Shown here: positions 1-8,383 of the stretch, in pieces | Layout: the number at the start of each line of letters is the position of its first letter | Position numbering within the stretch: the first letter of the stretch is position 1 | Origin: Shewanella sp. Isolate13 | GTDB lineage: Bacteria > Pseudomonadota > Gammaproteobacteria > Enterobacterales > Shewanellaceae | Assembly (NCBI RefSeq): GCF_022398325.1 | Contig: NZ_JAKEVD010000021.1 | Coordinates: 36,553 to 83,997, forward strand | DNA: 47,445 nt | Direction of reading: 5' to 3' | Program-made: the position numbers and the translations under genes | The notes under the pieces: model-generated | Databases searched by the model: none | What the model was told of the DNA's origin: nothing | The model's input: only the letters and a program-made list of their open reading frames with translations

Positions 1-2
1 CG

Positions 3-22
3 CACAATATTGGCCTATTGTG
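3..22. other. Inverted repeat downstream of tRNA-Tyr genes
   Basis: CACAATA (3-9) and TATTGTG (16-22) form a perfect 7-bp stem with a 6-nt loop, 28 nt past the last tRNA-Tyr. It may be the terminator of the tRNA transcript, but any U tract on that strand would lie beyond the window edge, so this cannot be confirmed. Confidence 0.35.
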
Positions 23-49
23 TTTACAGCGTGTTCAACTTGATAGAAA

Positions 50-134
50 TGGTGGAGGGAGAAGGATTCGAACCTTCGAAGGCTGAGCCGTCAGATTTAC
101 AGTCTGATCCCTTTGGCCACTCGGGAACCCCTCC
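50..134 (-). tRNA. tRNA-Tyr (GUA), promoter-distal copy
   Basis: Read on the minus strand this is an 85-nt class II tRNA with acceptor stem GGAGGGG/TCCCTCC (a G-U at pair 7), discriminator A and an encoded 3' CCA at 50-52. The anticodon GTA is at 98-100 within CAGACTGTAAATCTG, the tRNA-Tyr anticodon arm, and the T arm carries GGTTCGAATCC. It is identical to the copy at 165-249 and 30 nt downstream of it, so the two form one transcript. Seen directly; identity is secure from the anticodon and the long variable arm. Confidence 0.96.
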
Positions 135-164
135 AAGAATATCTTTCTACAAATTGTGTGCAAA

Positions 165-249
165 TGGTGGAGGGAGAAGGATTCGAACCTTCGAAGGCTG
201 AGCCGTCAGATTTACAGTCTGATCCCTTTGGCCACTCGGGAACCCCTCC
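165..249 (-). tRNA. tRNA-Tyr (GUA), promoter-proximal copy
   Basis: Same 85-nt sequence as 50-134, offset by 115 bp, anticodon GTA at 213-215, CCA encoded at 165-167. It lies just downstream of a near-consensus promoter at 265-293. Two adjacent identical tRNA-Tyr genes are a common gammaproteobacterial arrangement, so this is a gene duplication rather than an assembly oddity, although identical tandem copies are hard for short reads. Confidence 0.96.
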
Positions 250-264
250 TCAATTGCGGCGGCA

Positions 265-293
265 ATAGTAGTCAGAATTTTTTCTGCTGTAAA
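265..293 (-). promoter_or_regulatory. Sigma70 promoter of the tRNA-Tyr pair
   Basis: On the minus strand TTTACA (288-293) and TACTAT (265-270) are separated by exactly 17 bp and point at the first tRNA. The stretch just after the -10 (256-264) is TGCCGCCGC, a GC-rich discriminator of the type linked to ppGpp/DksA stringent control of stable RNA promoters. The sites are seen; the stringent control is inferred. Confidence 0.85.
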
Positions 294-611
294 GCTTAAA
301 TATGAAATAAACCCCAAAGTCATTGACTGTTTGGTCAATTAACTTACAACGGCTTGTTTTGGCGCTTTATTCTTGTTCAATATGACGATTAATTAGCGTT
401 TAACTCAATGGTGCAATCTTAGTGTGCTGCTCAAGTATATGGCTAACTCACCTAATAATAGTGAGTTAATGGTTAGTAGAAGTGATTTGGGTAACTGAGC
501 TTTCTGAGCTTATTTGGGCTTAAATATGAAATAAAACCTAAAGAATTCGTTTGCGCGGTCGATTACCTACTAACGAGTTGTTTTATTGGTTTATTTTTGT
601 TCAGAATGAAT
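294..611. repeat. Diverged direct repeat, two ~92-bp copies
   Basis: The gap between the tRNA-Tyr promoter and the first protein gene holds two related copies, roughly 294-385 and 518-611. Both begin GCTTAAATATGAAATAAA and both end near TTGTTCA(A/G)(T/A)ATGA. The second copy runs into the start of the gene at 606. The first copy has the matching ATG followed after three codons by a stop, so it looks like a decayed duplicate of that gene's leader. Nothing else is recognised in 294-605. Confidence 0.6.
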
Positions 612-1097
612 GTGGCGCAGGTAGAAAGTACATTAATCAACGAATCTCAGTTAGGTTCGAGACTCAATCATGCAGTTGGTGCTAACCGACGGGGTGAGTT
701 TGGTCTATTGCTTTCTATGCTATCGGAAGATGCGCGGGATATGGCGCAATTTCAGACTGAAGCTCATCTTAGCCATGATTTACGCTCCAAATTCGAACTG
801 CCGACGCCGCAGGCGTTAGTTGGGCAACTCGATGGAGACATCATGGTGACCGACAATAGCCAAGTTCACCAACAAAGTGGCGCCACCGCTTTTCGGTTAG
901 CGAATGTACTTAATGAAGAAGCTTTGGTCATTCGCCGTAAAGAATCGTTAGAGATGCAAGAGGTGTTGGCTAACTGTGCCCTGTCTGTTCGTCAGCGTTA
1001 CAACCAAGTGACTGTTACACCTAAAGTGGAACTCACCCACTTTGTCGATCAATTGGTCATCCAACGTCAAATGGGTGAATTAATAGCCCAAGCTTGA
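606..1097 (+). CDS. VC2046/SO_3500 family protein (unknown function)
   Basis: A 163-residue soluble protein resembling the small conserved family named after VC2046 and SO_3500, found in Vibrio and Shewanella. No catalytic motif, signal peptide or membrane segment is visible. The family has no established role. An upstream TTG at 597 is possible, but ATG at 606 is preferred because the protein then begins MNVAQVEST. It stands alone between the tRNA genes and the DUF406 gene. Family assignment is from memory of the sequence pattern and is moderately sure. Confidence 0.75.
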   Translation: MNVAQVESTLINESQLGSRLNHAVGANRRGEFGLLLSMLSEDARDMAQFQTEAHLSHDLRSKFELPTPQALVGQLDGDIMVTDNSQVHQQSGATAFRLANVLNEEALVIRRKESLEMQEVLANCALSVRQRYNQVTVTPKVELTHFVDQLVIQRQMGELIAQA

Positions 1098-1171
1098 AGA
1101 TGAGTCTGCTTTATTTTGAATTGCTGATATATAATCAAACATTCAAATGATCCATAGTGAGACACGTTAAG

Positions 1172-1459
1172 ATGAAAAATATTCAAAAGGCACAATCAGA
1201 TTTAGTTAATGATACCTGTAATGACTGTGGTAGCTTCGTCGATGTTGGTGCAATTATCGATGAACACGATACGGTACTAGAGCTGGAATTAAATGGCGAG
1301 AACTGTGAGCAATTGGCTACAGAAGTGATTGAAAAGGCGCAGCAGCGTTTCGATGGTGTGACCGCACAGACTCAGTTTGAAGGCCAAAATGCAAAGGTTA
1401 GTCTAACTTTTTCATTTAGCGCTGAAAAAATGATATTCCAACTAGAAAATGGTCTATAA
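1172..1459 (+). CDS. DUF406 (YfcZ/YiiS) family protein
   Basis: A 95-residue protein with the DUF406 pattern: an N-terminal Cys-containing CNDCGSFVDVGAIID stretch, a helical middle, and the C-terminal FSFSAEKMIFQLENGL that matches the conserved end of E. coli YfcZ. Function is unknown in the family. A GTG at 1157 is in frame, but ATG at 1172 gives the usual family length. The gene is followed by a weak AT hairpin and T run at 1512-1532, so it is probably monocistronic. Confidence 0.8.
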   Translation: MKNIQKAQSDLVNDTCNDCGSFVDVGAIIDEHDTVLELELNGENCEQLATEVIEKAQQRFDGVTAQTQFEGQNAKVSLTFSFSAEKMIFQLENGL

Positions 1460-1511
1460 AATAGCCTAGAACATCTTGCTGAAAATAGATTAACTCGTGT
1501 AGTCTTGTACC

Positions 1512-1532
1512 CTATAAAAATATAGTTTTTTT
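1512..1532 (+). terminator. Weak putative terminator after DUF406 gene
   Basis: CTATA, a 4-nt A loop, TATAG and then seven T residues. The stem is only 5 A/T-rich base pairs, so termination strength is doubtful. Confidence 0.35.
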
Positions 1533-1589
1533 GCTTTAATTTATAAAGCCATTGGTAGACGCTTTTGTTTACCTTATCTAGGATAGCGC

Positions 1590-3761
1590 GTGAAGAAGCA
1601 TAAATCTCAGCAATTGTTAGAGTATATTGTTAATTCTGAAGCAAAACAGCAAGGTGACTTTAGGGCCACGGCACAAATTGCATCAGAGTTACTCTCTAAG
1701 CTGTTTAGTGTGTCTCGAATTGTCGTTTCTGCATTATCGTCAGAAACAGATACGCTTGAGCAAGTGGTTTCTCTATCTGTTGACTCGACTTCATCAGGCG
1801 CTATATCCCGTCCAAATCCATCAACATGTCCCTTATTTATCCGTCAACTTAAGGACGAGCTCTATATTACCGCGCAGAGTTGCTGTGATGACAGCCGTTT
1901 GCTTGAGTTAAAACCCTATTACCAAGAGCATGGCGTATTGTCAGTCTTGGAAGTGGCCATTCGAATAAATGGTCAGTTAGAGGGGATCCTTAGTCTAGAA
2001 CGTACCATGGTACTAGCCCCCTGGAACGACAGTGAGGTTCAGCTTTGCTCTCAAGTTGCCGATCAACTTGCACTGACCTTAGCGACGCAGTACGGCTATG
2101 ACAAAGATGAGCGCTTAACGCTCTTTTTGTCAGCAGCAGAGCAGTCTGACCATATTATGATGGTGGTGAATCTAGCGTCAGACTGTATCGAGTACGTCAA
2201 TCGGGCACACTTTAATTTAACTCAGGTGCCCAAAGCGCGAATATTAGGGCGCAAAGTTCAAGTTTTAGATCTGTTCAAGCAACATCCTTTGTTAGCTGAA
2301 GCGGTATTAGTGAAGGCGCGAGCCGGAGAGGCCGTTGCCGAGGAGGTCAATCTCGTCCGCCATGATGGATCTTCCTACTGGATGCGCTTTTCTGTAAAGC
2401 GCTTTATCTCGAGTCGAGGTAACCATTTCGCGTTGGTTAACGCCAAAAACTGCACCGAAGAGCATCATCACCAAAGTGAGTTGGTCCGCCTCGCATGGCG
2501 CTGTAGCTTAACAGGACTCTATAATCGCACCCATTTTAGTCGAGTACTCGAACGTGCTACATCGGGTCATCTAGTTCTGGTCGATCTTAGAGGGTTTAAA
2601 CGTTTTAATGACACCTACGGCCATGCCAATGGCGATGTGATGTTGGTTGAAATTGCGAGACGAATTCGCCACTTTGCCGAGATCAATCAACTGTCCGAGG
2701 TGGCACGAATTGGTAGTGATGAATTCGGTATTTTATTTGAGAACGAAGAAGATGAGTCGATAATCGAGCAGGCAACAGAGCGCCTATATCGTCAGCTTGA
2801 AGCGCCTATCACTATTGGAATCGAGCAGATAGAGCCGAAACCCGCGATAGCGCGAGTGGATCTCGCCTCGATTGAGAAGCAGTTCTCCGGACTAACTTGT
2901 GCCGACATTGCGCTGCAATATGCGAAGAGCAAGCAAGGTCAAGCGGTTCAGGTATTTAATTCCGCTTTGCTCAATGCCTTTAAAGAAGATGCTCAGATAG
3001 AAAGGGATCTTGCGGTTGCTGTAAAGGGACGACAGTTTGAGCTCTACTATCAACCCCTTAAAGATCTTAAAAAGCAGTCCTATATAGGCGCGGAAGCTCT
3101 GCTTCGTTGGCACCACCCTAAGAAAGGGGTACTTTACCCAGGTGCCTTCATCGATATTGCCGAGCAGACAGGATTGATAAGTGACATTGGCTCCTGGGTA
3201 CTCGAAGCCGCTTGTAAGCAGCTCAATTTATGGCAGCGACATCAAATCGATATCTCTATGCACGTAAATGTTTCTGCAAGACAGTTCTTTAGTGGCAGCC
3301 TATTTGAGCAGGTTTGGGAGTTGGTGACCCGTTATCGATTAAAGCCCCATAGTTTAATTCTTGAAATCACCGAAACGGAATTGATGGAAGATATTCGTTC
3401 TGCAACAAACTTATGTCATGAGTTGTCAGAGTTGGGCGTCGGCCTGGCGATTGATGATTTTGGAACAGGTTACAGCTCGATGCGCTATCTCAAGCAGTTC
3501 CCAATTAGTAAGCTTAAAATAGACCGTTCATTTATCTCCGATCTCTCTGTAAGTCATGAAAGCCGCGAAATTGTCAGTGCGATAATCGCGATGGCATCGG
3601 CATTAAATATCTCTTTAACGGCCGAAGGGGTAGAGACTCGCGAGCAGGAGCAATTTCTCGCACAACATCATTGTCATCAGGCCCAAGGCTTCCTATACAG
3701 CCCAGCTTTAAGGGTATCTGAATTCGGTCAGTTTTTGCAAAAACCGACCTCAATTCACTAA
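1590..3761 (+). CDS. GAF-PAS-GGDEF-EAL protein, probable c-di-GMP phosphodiesterase
   Basis: A 723-residue soluble signalling protein. Residues about 25-165 look like a GAF domain, 175-290 a PAS domain, 300-460 a GGDEF domain and 468-720 an EAL domain. The GGDEF signature is altered to GSDEF (375-379) and the usual DxD-type site reads DLRGF, so cyclase activity is doubtful. The EAL domain keeps the expected metal and catalytic positions: EALLRW (502-507), NVSARQF, EITETEL, DDFGTGYSS, KIDRSF and AEGVET. Net c-di-GMP hydrolysis is therefore expected, perhaps modulated by a ligand at GAF or PAS. It starts at GTG 1590 with AGGAT upstream. No transmembrane segment is seen. Convergent with the YchJ-like gene. 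Confidence 0.9.
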   Translation: MKKHKSQQLLEYIVNSEAKQQGDFRATAQIASELLSKLFSVSRIVVSALSSETDTLEQVVSLSVDSTSSGAISRPNPSTCPLFIRQLKDELYITAQSCCDDSRLLELKPYYQEHGVLSVLEVAIRINGQLEGILSLERTMVLAPWNDSEVQLCSQVADQLALTLATQYGYDKDERLTLFLSAAEQSDHIMMVVNLASDCIEYVNRAHFNLTQVPKARILGRKVQVLDLFKQHPLLAEAVLVKARAGEAVAEEVNLVRHDGSSYWMRFSVKRFISSRGNHFALVNAKNCTEEHHHQSELVRLAWRCSLTGLYNRTHFSRVLERATSGHLVLVDLRGFKRFNDTYGHANGDVMLVEIARRIRHFAEINQLSEVARIGSDEFGILFENEEDESIIEQATERLYRQLEAPITIGIEQIEPKPAIARVDLASIEKQFSGLTCADIALQYAKSKQGQAVQVFNSALLNAFKEDAQIERDLAVAVKGRQFELYYQPLKDLKKQSYIGAEALLRWHHPKKGVLYPGAFIDIAEQTGLISDIGSWVLEAACKQLNLWQRHQIDISMHVNVSARQFFSGSLFEQVWELVTRYRLKPHSLILEITETELMEDIRSATNLCHELSELGVGLAIDDFGTGYSSMRYLKQFPISKLKIDRSFISDLSVSHESREIVSAIIAMASALNISLTAEGVETREQEQFLAQHHCHQAQGFLYSPALRVSEFGQFLQKPTSIH

Positions 3762-3772
3762 GCCAGCCTTAG

Positions 3773-3796
3773 GTCACTTCTTTAACGTAAAGTGAC
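3773..3796. terminator. Hairpin between convergent genes
   Basis: GTCACTT (3773-3779) pairs with AAGTGAC (3790-3796), a perfect 7-bp stem in the 43-bp gap between the EAL gene and the YchJ-like gene. It lacks a strong T tract, so termination is only likely from position. Confidence 0.4.
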
Positions 3797-3804
3797 TATA
3801 AGCG

Positions 3805-4284
3805 CTATTTAGCACAGCACTGCTTAAACTTCTTACCACTTTGACAAACGCATTTGTCGTTACGTTTTGGCAATATTGGCGCCTTCTGCTCACCTTGAGT
3901 GTAGAACCAGCGACCATCTTGTTTAATAAAGTCAGAGCTCTCATGGATAGCGTCTAGCTCATTATCGAGCTTATACCAAGCCTGAAAGCAGACTTGCCCT
4001 GAATCACCATCTTGCTCGCTCGATATGACATCTAAACTCAGCCATTGTGGCAGCGGCTCTTGGGCTAAGGTGTGCTCGTTGAGCCCGTCTAAATAATCAC
4101 TGTGATGGGTGTCGATTAAATAGGGATAGTTTTTTAGGTAAAAAGCGCAGAATCTAGAGCGCATAAGCTGCTCAGGACTCTGTGCTAACTGTAGGTTTAG
4201 GTGCAGCGGTTGACAGCAGTGTTGGTAACTCCTCCCCGAGCAACAAGGGCAAGGAGAGTCAGCTTCAAAGTTATGGTTTGTCAT
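3805..4284 (-). CDS. YchJ family protein with SEC-C metal-binding motifs
   Basis: A 159-residue protein with a SEC-C-like cysteine cluster at each end: [13 protein letters not shown] near residue 12 and [13 protein letters not shown] at the C terminus. The middle is the NTF2-like fold of the YchJ (UPF0225) family. SEC-C motifs bind zinc in SecA; the physiological role of YchJ proteins is not known. Its start overlaps the end of the upstream gene on the same strand by 14 bp, which suggests co-transcription and coupled translation. Confidence 0.85.
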   Translation of the reverse strand: MTNHNFEADSPCPCCSGRSYQHCCQPLHLNLQLAQSPEQLMRSRFCAFYLKNYPYLIDTHHSDYLDGLNEHTLAQEPLPQWLSLDVISSEQDGDSGQVCFQAWYKLDNELDAIHESSDFIKQDGRWFYTQGEQKAPILPKRNDKCVCQSGKKFKQCCAK

Positions 4285-4855
4285 GGGTATTGGGTAATGC
4301 GTTTTGGCTTAATGCTGGAAATTGACGCCCATAATAAAGGTTTGGGCTGGGTTTGGCATTATAATAAAACGAAGCTTCGGCTCGGTTATTAGTATCGACC
4401 GTTAAGTACCATTTGCCATCACGTTTCTTTTTGGACACACCGACAAACTTTCCTGCAAATTCGCTAGTAGGTTCACCGTCATCGACGGGAGGGTGGAAAC
4501 GAATAAGGTAATAGCCAATATCGGTTGCGCTATTGCCTTCAATATTGCGTTCAATAACCCGAAAATCGACCTCGATTTTGGCATTCTTGTGTTTGATTTT
4601 GCCAAAAAAAGTCTCGTACAAGGCGACAATATTGTCGCGGCCTAAGGTGATCTCTTCATCTTGCCCCTCTGGGATATAGCAGGCATCTTCCGAGTAGATC
4701 GATTTCATTATATTGGCATCTAGCTCATTAAAGGCTGCGCTAAAATGGCTATAGACGGCATTAAGCGCGTCGTTATCATTGGCGAAAGCGACTTGAATGA
4801 GGCTGAAGTATAATGTGCTTACTAATGTAAGCGCTGTAGCAACTTTTTTGAGCAT
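4271..4855 (-). CDS. Exported NTF2-like (DUF4440/SnoaL-type) protein
   Basis: A 194-residue protein that begins with a typical Sec signal peptide ([20 protein letters not shown]...AFA, cleavage after about residue 25). The mature part has the pattern of small SnoaL/DUF4440 domains: an N-terminal helix with an FxxAFNELD motif, then strands ending in [11 protein letters not shown]. Such folds bind small ligands or catalyse simple reactions; no specific function can be assigned. It is the first gene of a two-gene unit with the YchJ-like gene. Confidence 0.7.
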   Translation of the reverse strand: MLKKVATALTLVSTLYFSLIQVAFANDNDALNAVYSHFSAAFNELDANIMKSIYSEDACYIPEGQDEEITLGRDNIVALYETFFGKIKHKNAKIEVDFRVIERNIEGNSATDIGYYLIRFHPPVDDGEPTSEFAGKFVGVSKKKRDGKWYLTVDTNNRAEASFYYNAKPSPNLYYGRQFPALSQNALPNTHDKP

Positions 4856-5023
4856 CTAATTAGGATAAACCGAGAACATATTGATTATCACTATAATAGA
4901 TGGTTAAGGTGAACTAAAGTACTAGATCTTTACAAGATGTGTAGAAATATTCTTTTAGACCTGTAATTAGCCAATTATTAGCTGTTCAAGGTAGTTTGGG
5001 GCGTGAAGCCGATGGGAGTGCTT

Positions 5024-5614
5024 ATGGGTGAAGAGGGTATGAGTCTTTTTCTCGAAGAGATGGCCAATGTTCGGCCACTAAAAAATAATACTGCTTCCAC
5101 GATTGGGGAGCAGAAAGTCTCAACGCAGGCGCAAAATTTACGGCGAGCTCAACTTCAAATGAGCGAGCAGTTGGCAAAGTTAGCAACCGATGTTAACAGG
5201 ATCGAATCCGTTGAACCTGAGGCGGTGATTGAATTCAAGCGTGACGGCGTACAAGACGCAGTGTTTCATCGCTTCAGCCGCGGTGGTTATCCGATAAAAC
5301 ATGAGATCCTGCTGCACCAGCTAAAAGTACAGCAGGCGCGAGAAGTCCTCTATAACGAGATCCAAAAGAGTCGGCAGAAGGGCGAGAGGAGTATTCTGGT
5401 TGTTCATGGTAAAGGGGTTAACAGCAAACCTATCCCTGGGTTAATGAAGTCTTTTGTGGCGAGTTGGCTTGAGCAGATAGATGAAGTGCTGGCGTATCAT
5501 AGTGCGCAGACCCACCATGGCGGCGCGGGGGCTTTATATGTAATGCTGGCAAAATCCGAGCAGAAACGGATTGAAACCAAAGAGACCAACCATAAAGGCG
5601 TCAATATTCGCTAA
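5024..5614 (+). CDS. smrA: SmrA-type Smr-domain DNA endonuclease
   Basis: A 196-residue protein resembling E. coli SmrA (YdaL). The N terminus has the family SLFLEEMANVRPLK stretch, and the C-terminal Smr domain contains ILVVHGKG (around residue 128) and HHGGAGALYVMLAK. Smr domains of this group nick DNA in vitro; the cell role is uncertain. ATG 5024 is preferred because GGGAG lies 5 nt upstream; GTG 5003 and ATG 5039 are alternatives. It ends at a strong bidirectional terminator shared with the peptidase gene. Confidence 0.85.
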   Translation: MGEEGMSLFLEEMANVRPLKNNTASTIGEQKVSTQAQNLRRAQLQMSEQLAKLATDVNRIESVEPEAVIEFKRDGVQDAVFHRFSRGGYPIKHEILLHQLKVQQAREVLYNEIQKSRQKGERSILVVHGKGVNSKPIPGLMKSFVASWLEQIDEVLAYHSAQTHHGGAGALYVMLAKSEQKRIETKETNHKGVNIR

Positions 5615-5627
5615 TCTTTTAAGATTT

Positions 5628-5668
5628 AAAAGGCCATCAAACCCGAAGGTAAGATGGCCTTTTTGTTT
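5628..5668. terminator. Bidirectional terminator smrA / M2 peptidase
   Basis: An 11-bp stem, AAAAGGCCATC (5628-5638) with GATGGCCTTTT (5653-5663), followed by further T residues on the plus strand and by T residues on the minus strand. It sits between the convergent smrA and peptidase genes. Confidence 0.85.
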
Positions 5669-5709
5669 TAGTACCAATCTGCAAATATTAGCAGGCTAGT
5701 CGGCGTTTT

Positions 5710-7548
5710 TTACCAACCACACTGTCGGTTAGCAGTTTTGTTTTGCTCATCTAGCCAAGTTTGCAGCGGCGCAAAGTAATCGAGTACCGCATTGGCGTCC
5801 ATCTCTTTAGTGCCTGTCACAGCGGCTAAGGCTTCAGGCCATGGCTTACTCTGGCCCATCTCTAACATGGTGTTTAACTTAGCACCGGCTTCTTTATTGC
5901 CGTAGATACTACACCTATGCACTGGGCCATTATCGCCAGCAATCTCACATAAAGACTGATGGAACTGGAATTGCAGGATATGGGCTAAGAAATAACGTGT
6001 ATAAGGGACATTGCCCGGTACGTGGTACTTGGCGCCTGGGTCAAAGTCAGTTTCGCTGCGGGCGATAGGGGCTTTAACACCTTGGTATTTTTCCCGTAAA
6101 TCCCACCATGCCTGGTTATATTGCTCTGGAGTGATCTCGCCGCTGAACACTTTCCAGCGCCATTGGTCGATCATTAAACCAAAGGGCAAGAATGCGACTT
6201 TATCCAGAGCTTGCTTTAGCAGTAGGCCAATATCTTTAGACTCATCAGGAACCTCATCAAGTAAGCCTATCTGCTTGAGGTAGTTCGGTGTGATAGATAG
6301 GGCAACCGTATCGCCTATTGCTTCATGGAAGCCATCGTTGGCGCTATTTTTAAAGATAAACGGTTGTTCTTTATAGGCACGTTGATAGAAGTTGTGGCCG
6401 AGTTCATGATGGATCACGGTAAAGTCTTCGGCGGTCTTTTGAATACACATCTTGATGCGGATATCATCGCGGTTATCCAGATCCCAAGCCGAGGCGTGAC
6501 AAACCACGTCACGGTCTTCAGGCTGGACAAATAAAGAGCGCTCCCAGAAAGTGTCGGGTAGTGGCTCGAAACCTAAAGAGGTAAAGAAGCCTTCGGCTTG
6601 CTCAACCATCTTTATCTCATCATAATTGTGCTTGGCTAACAGTTCGGTGACGTCATAGCCAGGATCGGCATCTTCAGGGGCCACTTGATTGTAAATATTG
6701 CCCCAACTCTGTGCCCACATATTACCCAGTAGGTGAGCGGGTATTGGGCCCGATGCTGGAGCGACCTCATCACCATATTGCTCGTTCAGTTCACCACGAA
6801 CGTAACAGTGTAGCGAGTCATATAGGGGTTTGACTTGGCCCCATAGTCGGTCGAGTTCGGTTGAAAATTCATCAGGTTTCATATCGTAATTGCTACGCCA
6901 AAGCTCAGATAGGTTAGCGTAACCAAGATCTTTTGCTCCCTCGTTAGCCAGCTCGACTTCTCTTTCAAACAGGGGACGCATGGGTTTAGCTATCTCTCGC
7001 CAGCCTTGCCAGACTTCCAGCAATTCATCGGGATTTTTAGACTCGCCCATAATGGCCGATAGCTCGGGCTGAGTGAGGCAACGGCCATCTTCGAAGCAAT
7101 ACTTACCTTTACCGTATAAACCGTTCAGTTCGGCGCTGATCTTTGCTAACTCGGCGTTTTTAGCAGGATCAAGAGGAGCGGGGAGTACGATTGAGCTTCG
7201 TAGAATATTGAGTTTACGTTTTTCTTGAGCGCTTAAGGGGAGGTCGGCGTACTGAGCCGATTTAGTCGCGAGCTCGACCGATGTCGCGGTGTATTTTTCA
7301 GAAACGCTAGCGGCAAGTGCTGCGGTATCCTGAGTAATAAAGTTGCTGTAGATCCATTCAGAGCGATTAATCTCAATAGATAGATCGGCCATCTTAGATT
7401 CTGCATCCTTGATAAACTGTTTTGCTTCTATGGTCTTATCGGCGCTTACTTCTGTACTCTCAACATCAGTGCTATTACAGGCAGCAACGCCAAGTGTTAA
7501 CGCTATGATTGCCGACAGCTTAGAAACCTGAACTAGGTTTTTATTCAT
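5710..7548 (-). CDS. M2 family (ACE-like) peptidyl-dipeptidase lipoprotein
   Basis: A 612-residue zinc metallopeptidase of family M2, the angiotensin-converting-enzyme family, which removes C-terminal dipeptides. The zinc site is HELGH (H381, E382, H385), and the third ligand is E409 in the NDGFHEAIGD motif, all intact. A lipoprotein signal with lipobox GVAAC (Cys24) predicts anchoring in the outer or inner membrane facing the periplasm. The length is near one ACE catalytic domain. A role in peptide nutrition is inferred; Shewanella are rich in such peptidases. It is monocistronic, transcribed divergently from psrA. Confidence 0.93.
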   Translation of the reverse strand: MNKNLVQVSKLSAIIALTLGVAACNSTDVESTEVSADKTIEAKQFIKDAESKMADLSIEINRSEWIYSNFITQDTAALAASVSEKYTATSVELATKSAQYADLPLSAQEKRKLNILRSSIVLPAPLDPAKNAELAKISAELNGLYGKGKYCFEDGRCLTQPELSAIMGESKNPDELLEVWQGWREIAKPMRPLFEREVELANEGAKDLGYANLSELWRSNYDMKPDEFSTELDRLWGQVKPLYDSLHCYVRGELNEQYGDEVAPASGPIPAHLLGNMWAQSWGNIYNQVAPEDADPGYDVTELLAKHNYDEIKMVEQAEGFFTSLGFEPLPDTFWERSLFVQPEDRDVVCHASAWDLDNRDDIRIKMCIQKTAEDFTVIHHELGHNFYQRAYKEQPFIFKNSANDGFHEAIGDTVALSITPNYLKQIGLLDEVPDESKDIGLLLKQALDKVAFLPFGLMIDQWRWKVFSGEITPEQYNQAWWDLREKYQGVKAPIARSETDFDPGAKYHVPGNVPYTRYFLAHILQFQFHQSLCEIAGDNGPVHRCSIYGNKEAGAKLNTMLEMGQSKPWPEALAAVTGTKEMDANAVLDYFAPLQTWLDEQNKTANRQCGW

Positions 7549-7666
7549 CGTTTAAATCCCTTGTTATTATTGTGTTGCTTATTTTACTTATTTTGTTGCT
7601 GATTAATAGCGGATTAAAACAGGTATGCCAACGATGCGTCTGTTTTGGCCGATATCGGGATTTTGT

Positions 7667-7695
7667 TTGACAATGGGCAAGCGAATGTTTAATTT
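7667..7695 (+). promoter_or_regulatory. psrA promoter
   Basis: TTGACA (7667-7672), a 17-bp spacer, then TAATTT (7690-7695), 35 bp upstream of the psrA start codon. A perfect -35 with a fair -10. The PsrA-type palindrome begins at the very next base. Confidence 0.7.
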
Positions 7696-7712
7696 AAACG
7701 AGTGTTTTAAAT
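7691..7712. promoter_or_regulatory. PsrA operator (autoregulatory)
   Basis: The core AAAC-GAGT-GTTT (7696-7707) matches the AAAC(N2-4)GTTT arrangement known for PsrA in Pseudomonas, inside a wider imperfect palindrome. It starts immediately after the -10 and would cover the transcription start, the classical position for repression. PsrA is displaced by long-chain fatty acyl ligands in studied species, so psrA-fadE should be induced by fatty acids. Confidence 0.75.
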
Positions 7713-7730
7713 AGATATAAAGGCAACGGA

Positions 7731-8378
7731 ATGGCAAATCGCTCCGATACAAAAACAAGAATACTCGATGCTGCGGAAAAATTATTTGCAGAAAGAGGTT
7801 TCTCAGAGACCTCTCTAAGACTAATTACCAGCAAAGCAGAGGTAAACCTTGCGTCTGTTAATTATCATTTTGGCTCTAAAAAAGAGCTAATTAGAGCGGT
7901 ATTGGCCCGTTACCTCGATGTGTTTATGCCTAGCGCTGCAGACGCTATCATCTCAGTTCAAAAAAACAATGCCGACGCGTCGTTAAACGATATATTCTCA
8001 AGTTTAGTCGCCCCACTGCTCGATCTGAATAGTTTAAGAACCGAAGGTACCACAACCTTCCTGCAACTACTTGGTCGTGGCTATATAGAAAGCCAAGGTC
8101 ACCTTCGCTGGTTTATCACCACACATTATGGCCAGTATTTGGGGCAATTTGTAAAGGCTGTCGCCCAAAGTGCACCGCATATTCCGCCTGCAGAGATGTT
8201 CTGGCGACTACACTTTACCTTAGGCACGATCGTCTTCACCATGGCCTCAGCCGATGCACTAACCGAAATTGCAGAAGCCGACTTTGGGGAGCACAATGAT
8301 ATTGAAGCTGTTATTAGAAAAGTCATTCCGTATTTGTCTGCCGGAGTGTCCGTTCCACTTACTAAGGATGTAATGTAA
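7731..8378 (+). CDS. psrA: TetR-family fatty-acid-responsive regulator PsrA
   Basis: A 215-residue TetR-family repressor. The N-terminal helix-turn-helix (RILDAAEKLFAERGFSETSL, then NLASVNYHFGSKKELIRAV) is very close to Pseudomonas PsrA, including the SLRLITSKA segment. The rest is the ligand-binding helical domain. In Shewanella PsrA is known to control fatty acid degradation genes. It lies 5 bp before fadE, so both are one operon under the operator at 7691-7712. No truncation seen. Confidence 0.92.
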   Translation: MANRSDTKTRILDAAEKLFAERGFSETSLRLITSKAEVNLASVNYHFGSKKELIRAVLARYLDVFMPSAADAIISVQKNNADASLNDIFSSLVAPLLDLNSLRTEGTTTFLQLLGRGYIESQGHLRWFITTHYGQYLGQFVKAVAQSAPHIPPAEMFWRLHFTLGTIVFTMASADALTEIAEADFGEHNDIEAVIRKVIPYLSAGVSVPLTKDVM

Positions 8379-8383
8379 AACTT

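Noticed and set aside
10..338. Short open frames on both strands across the tRNA genes
   Set aside because: They overlap two clear tRNA-Tyr genes and owe their length to the duplicated tRNA sequence.
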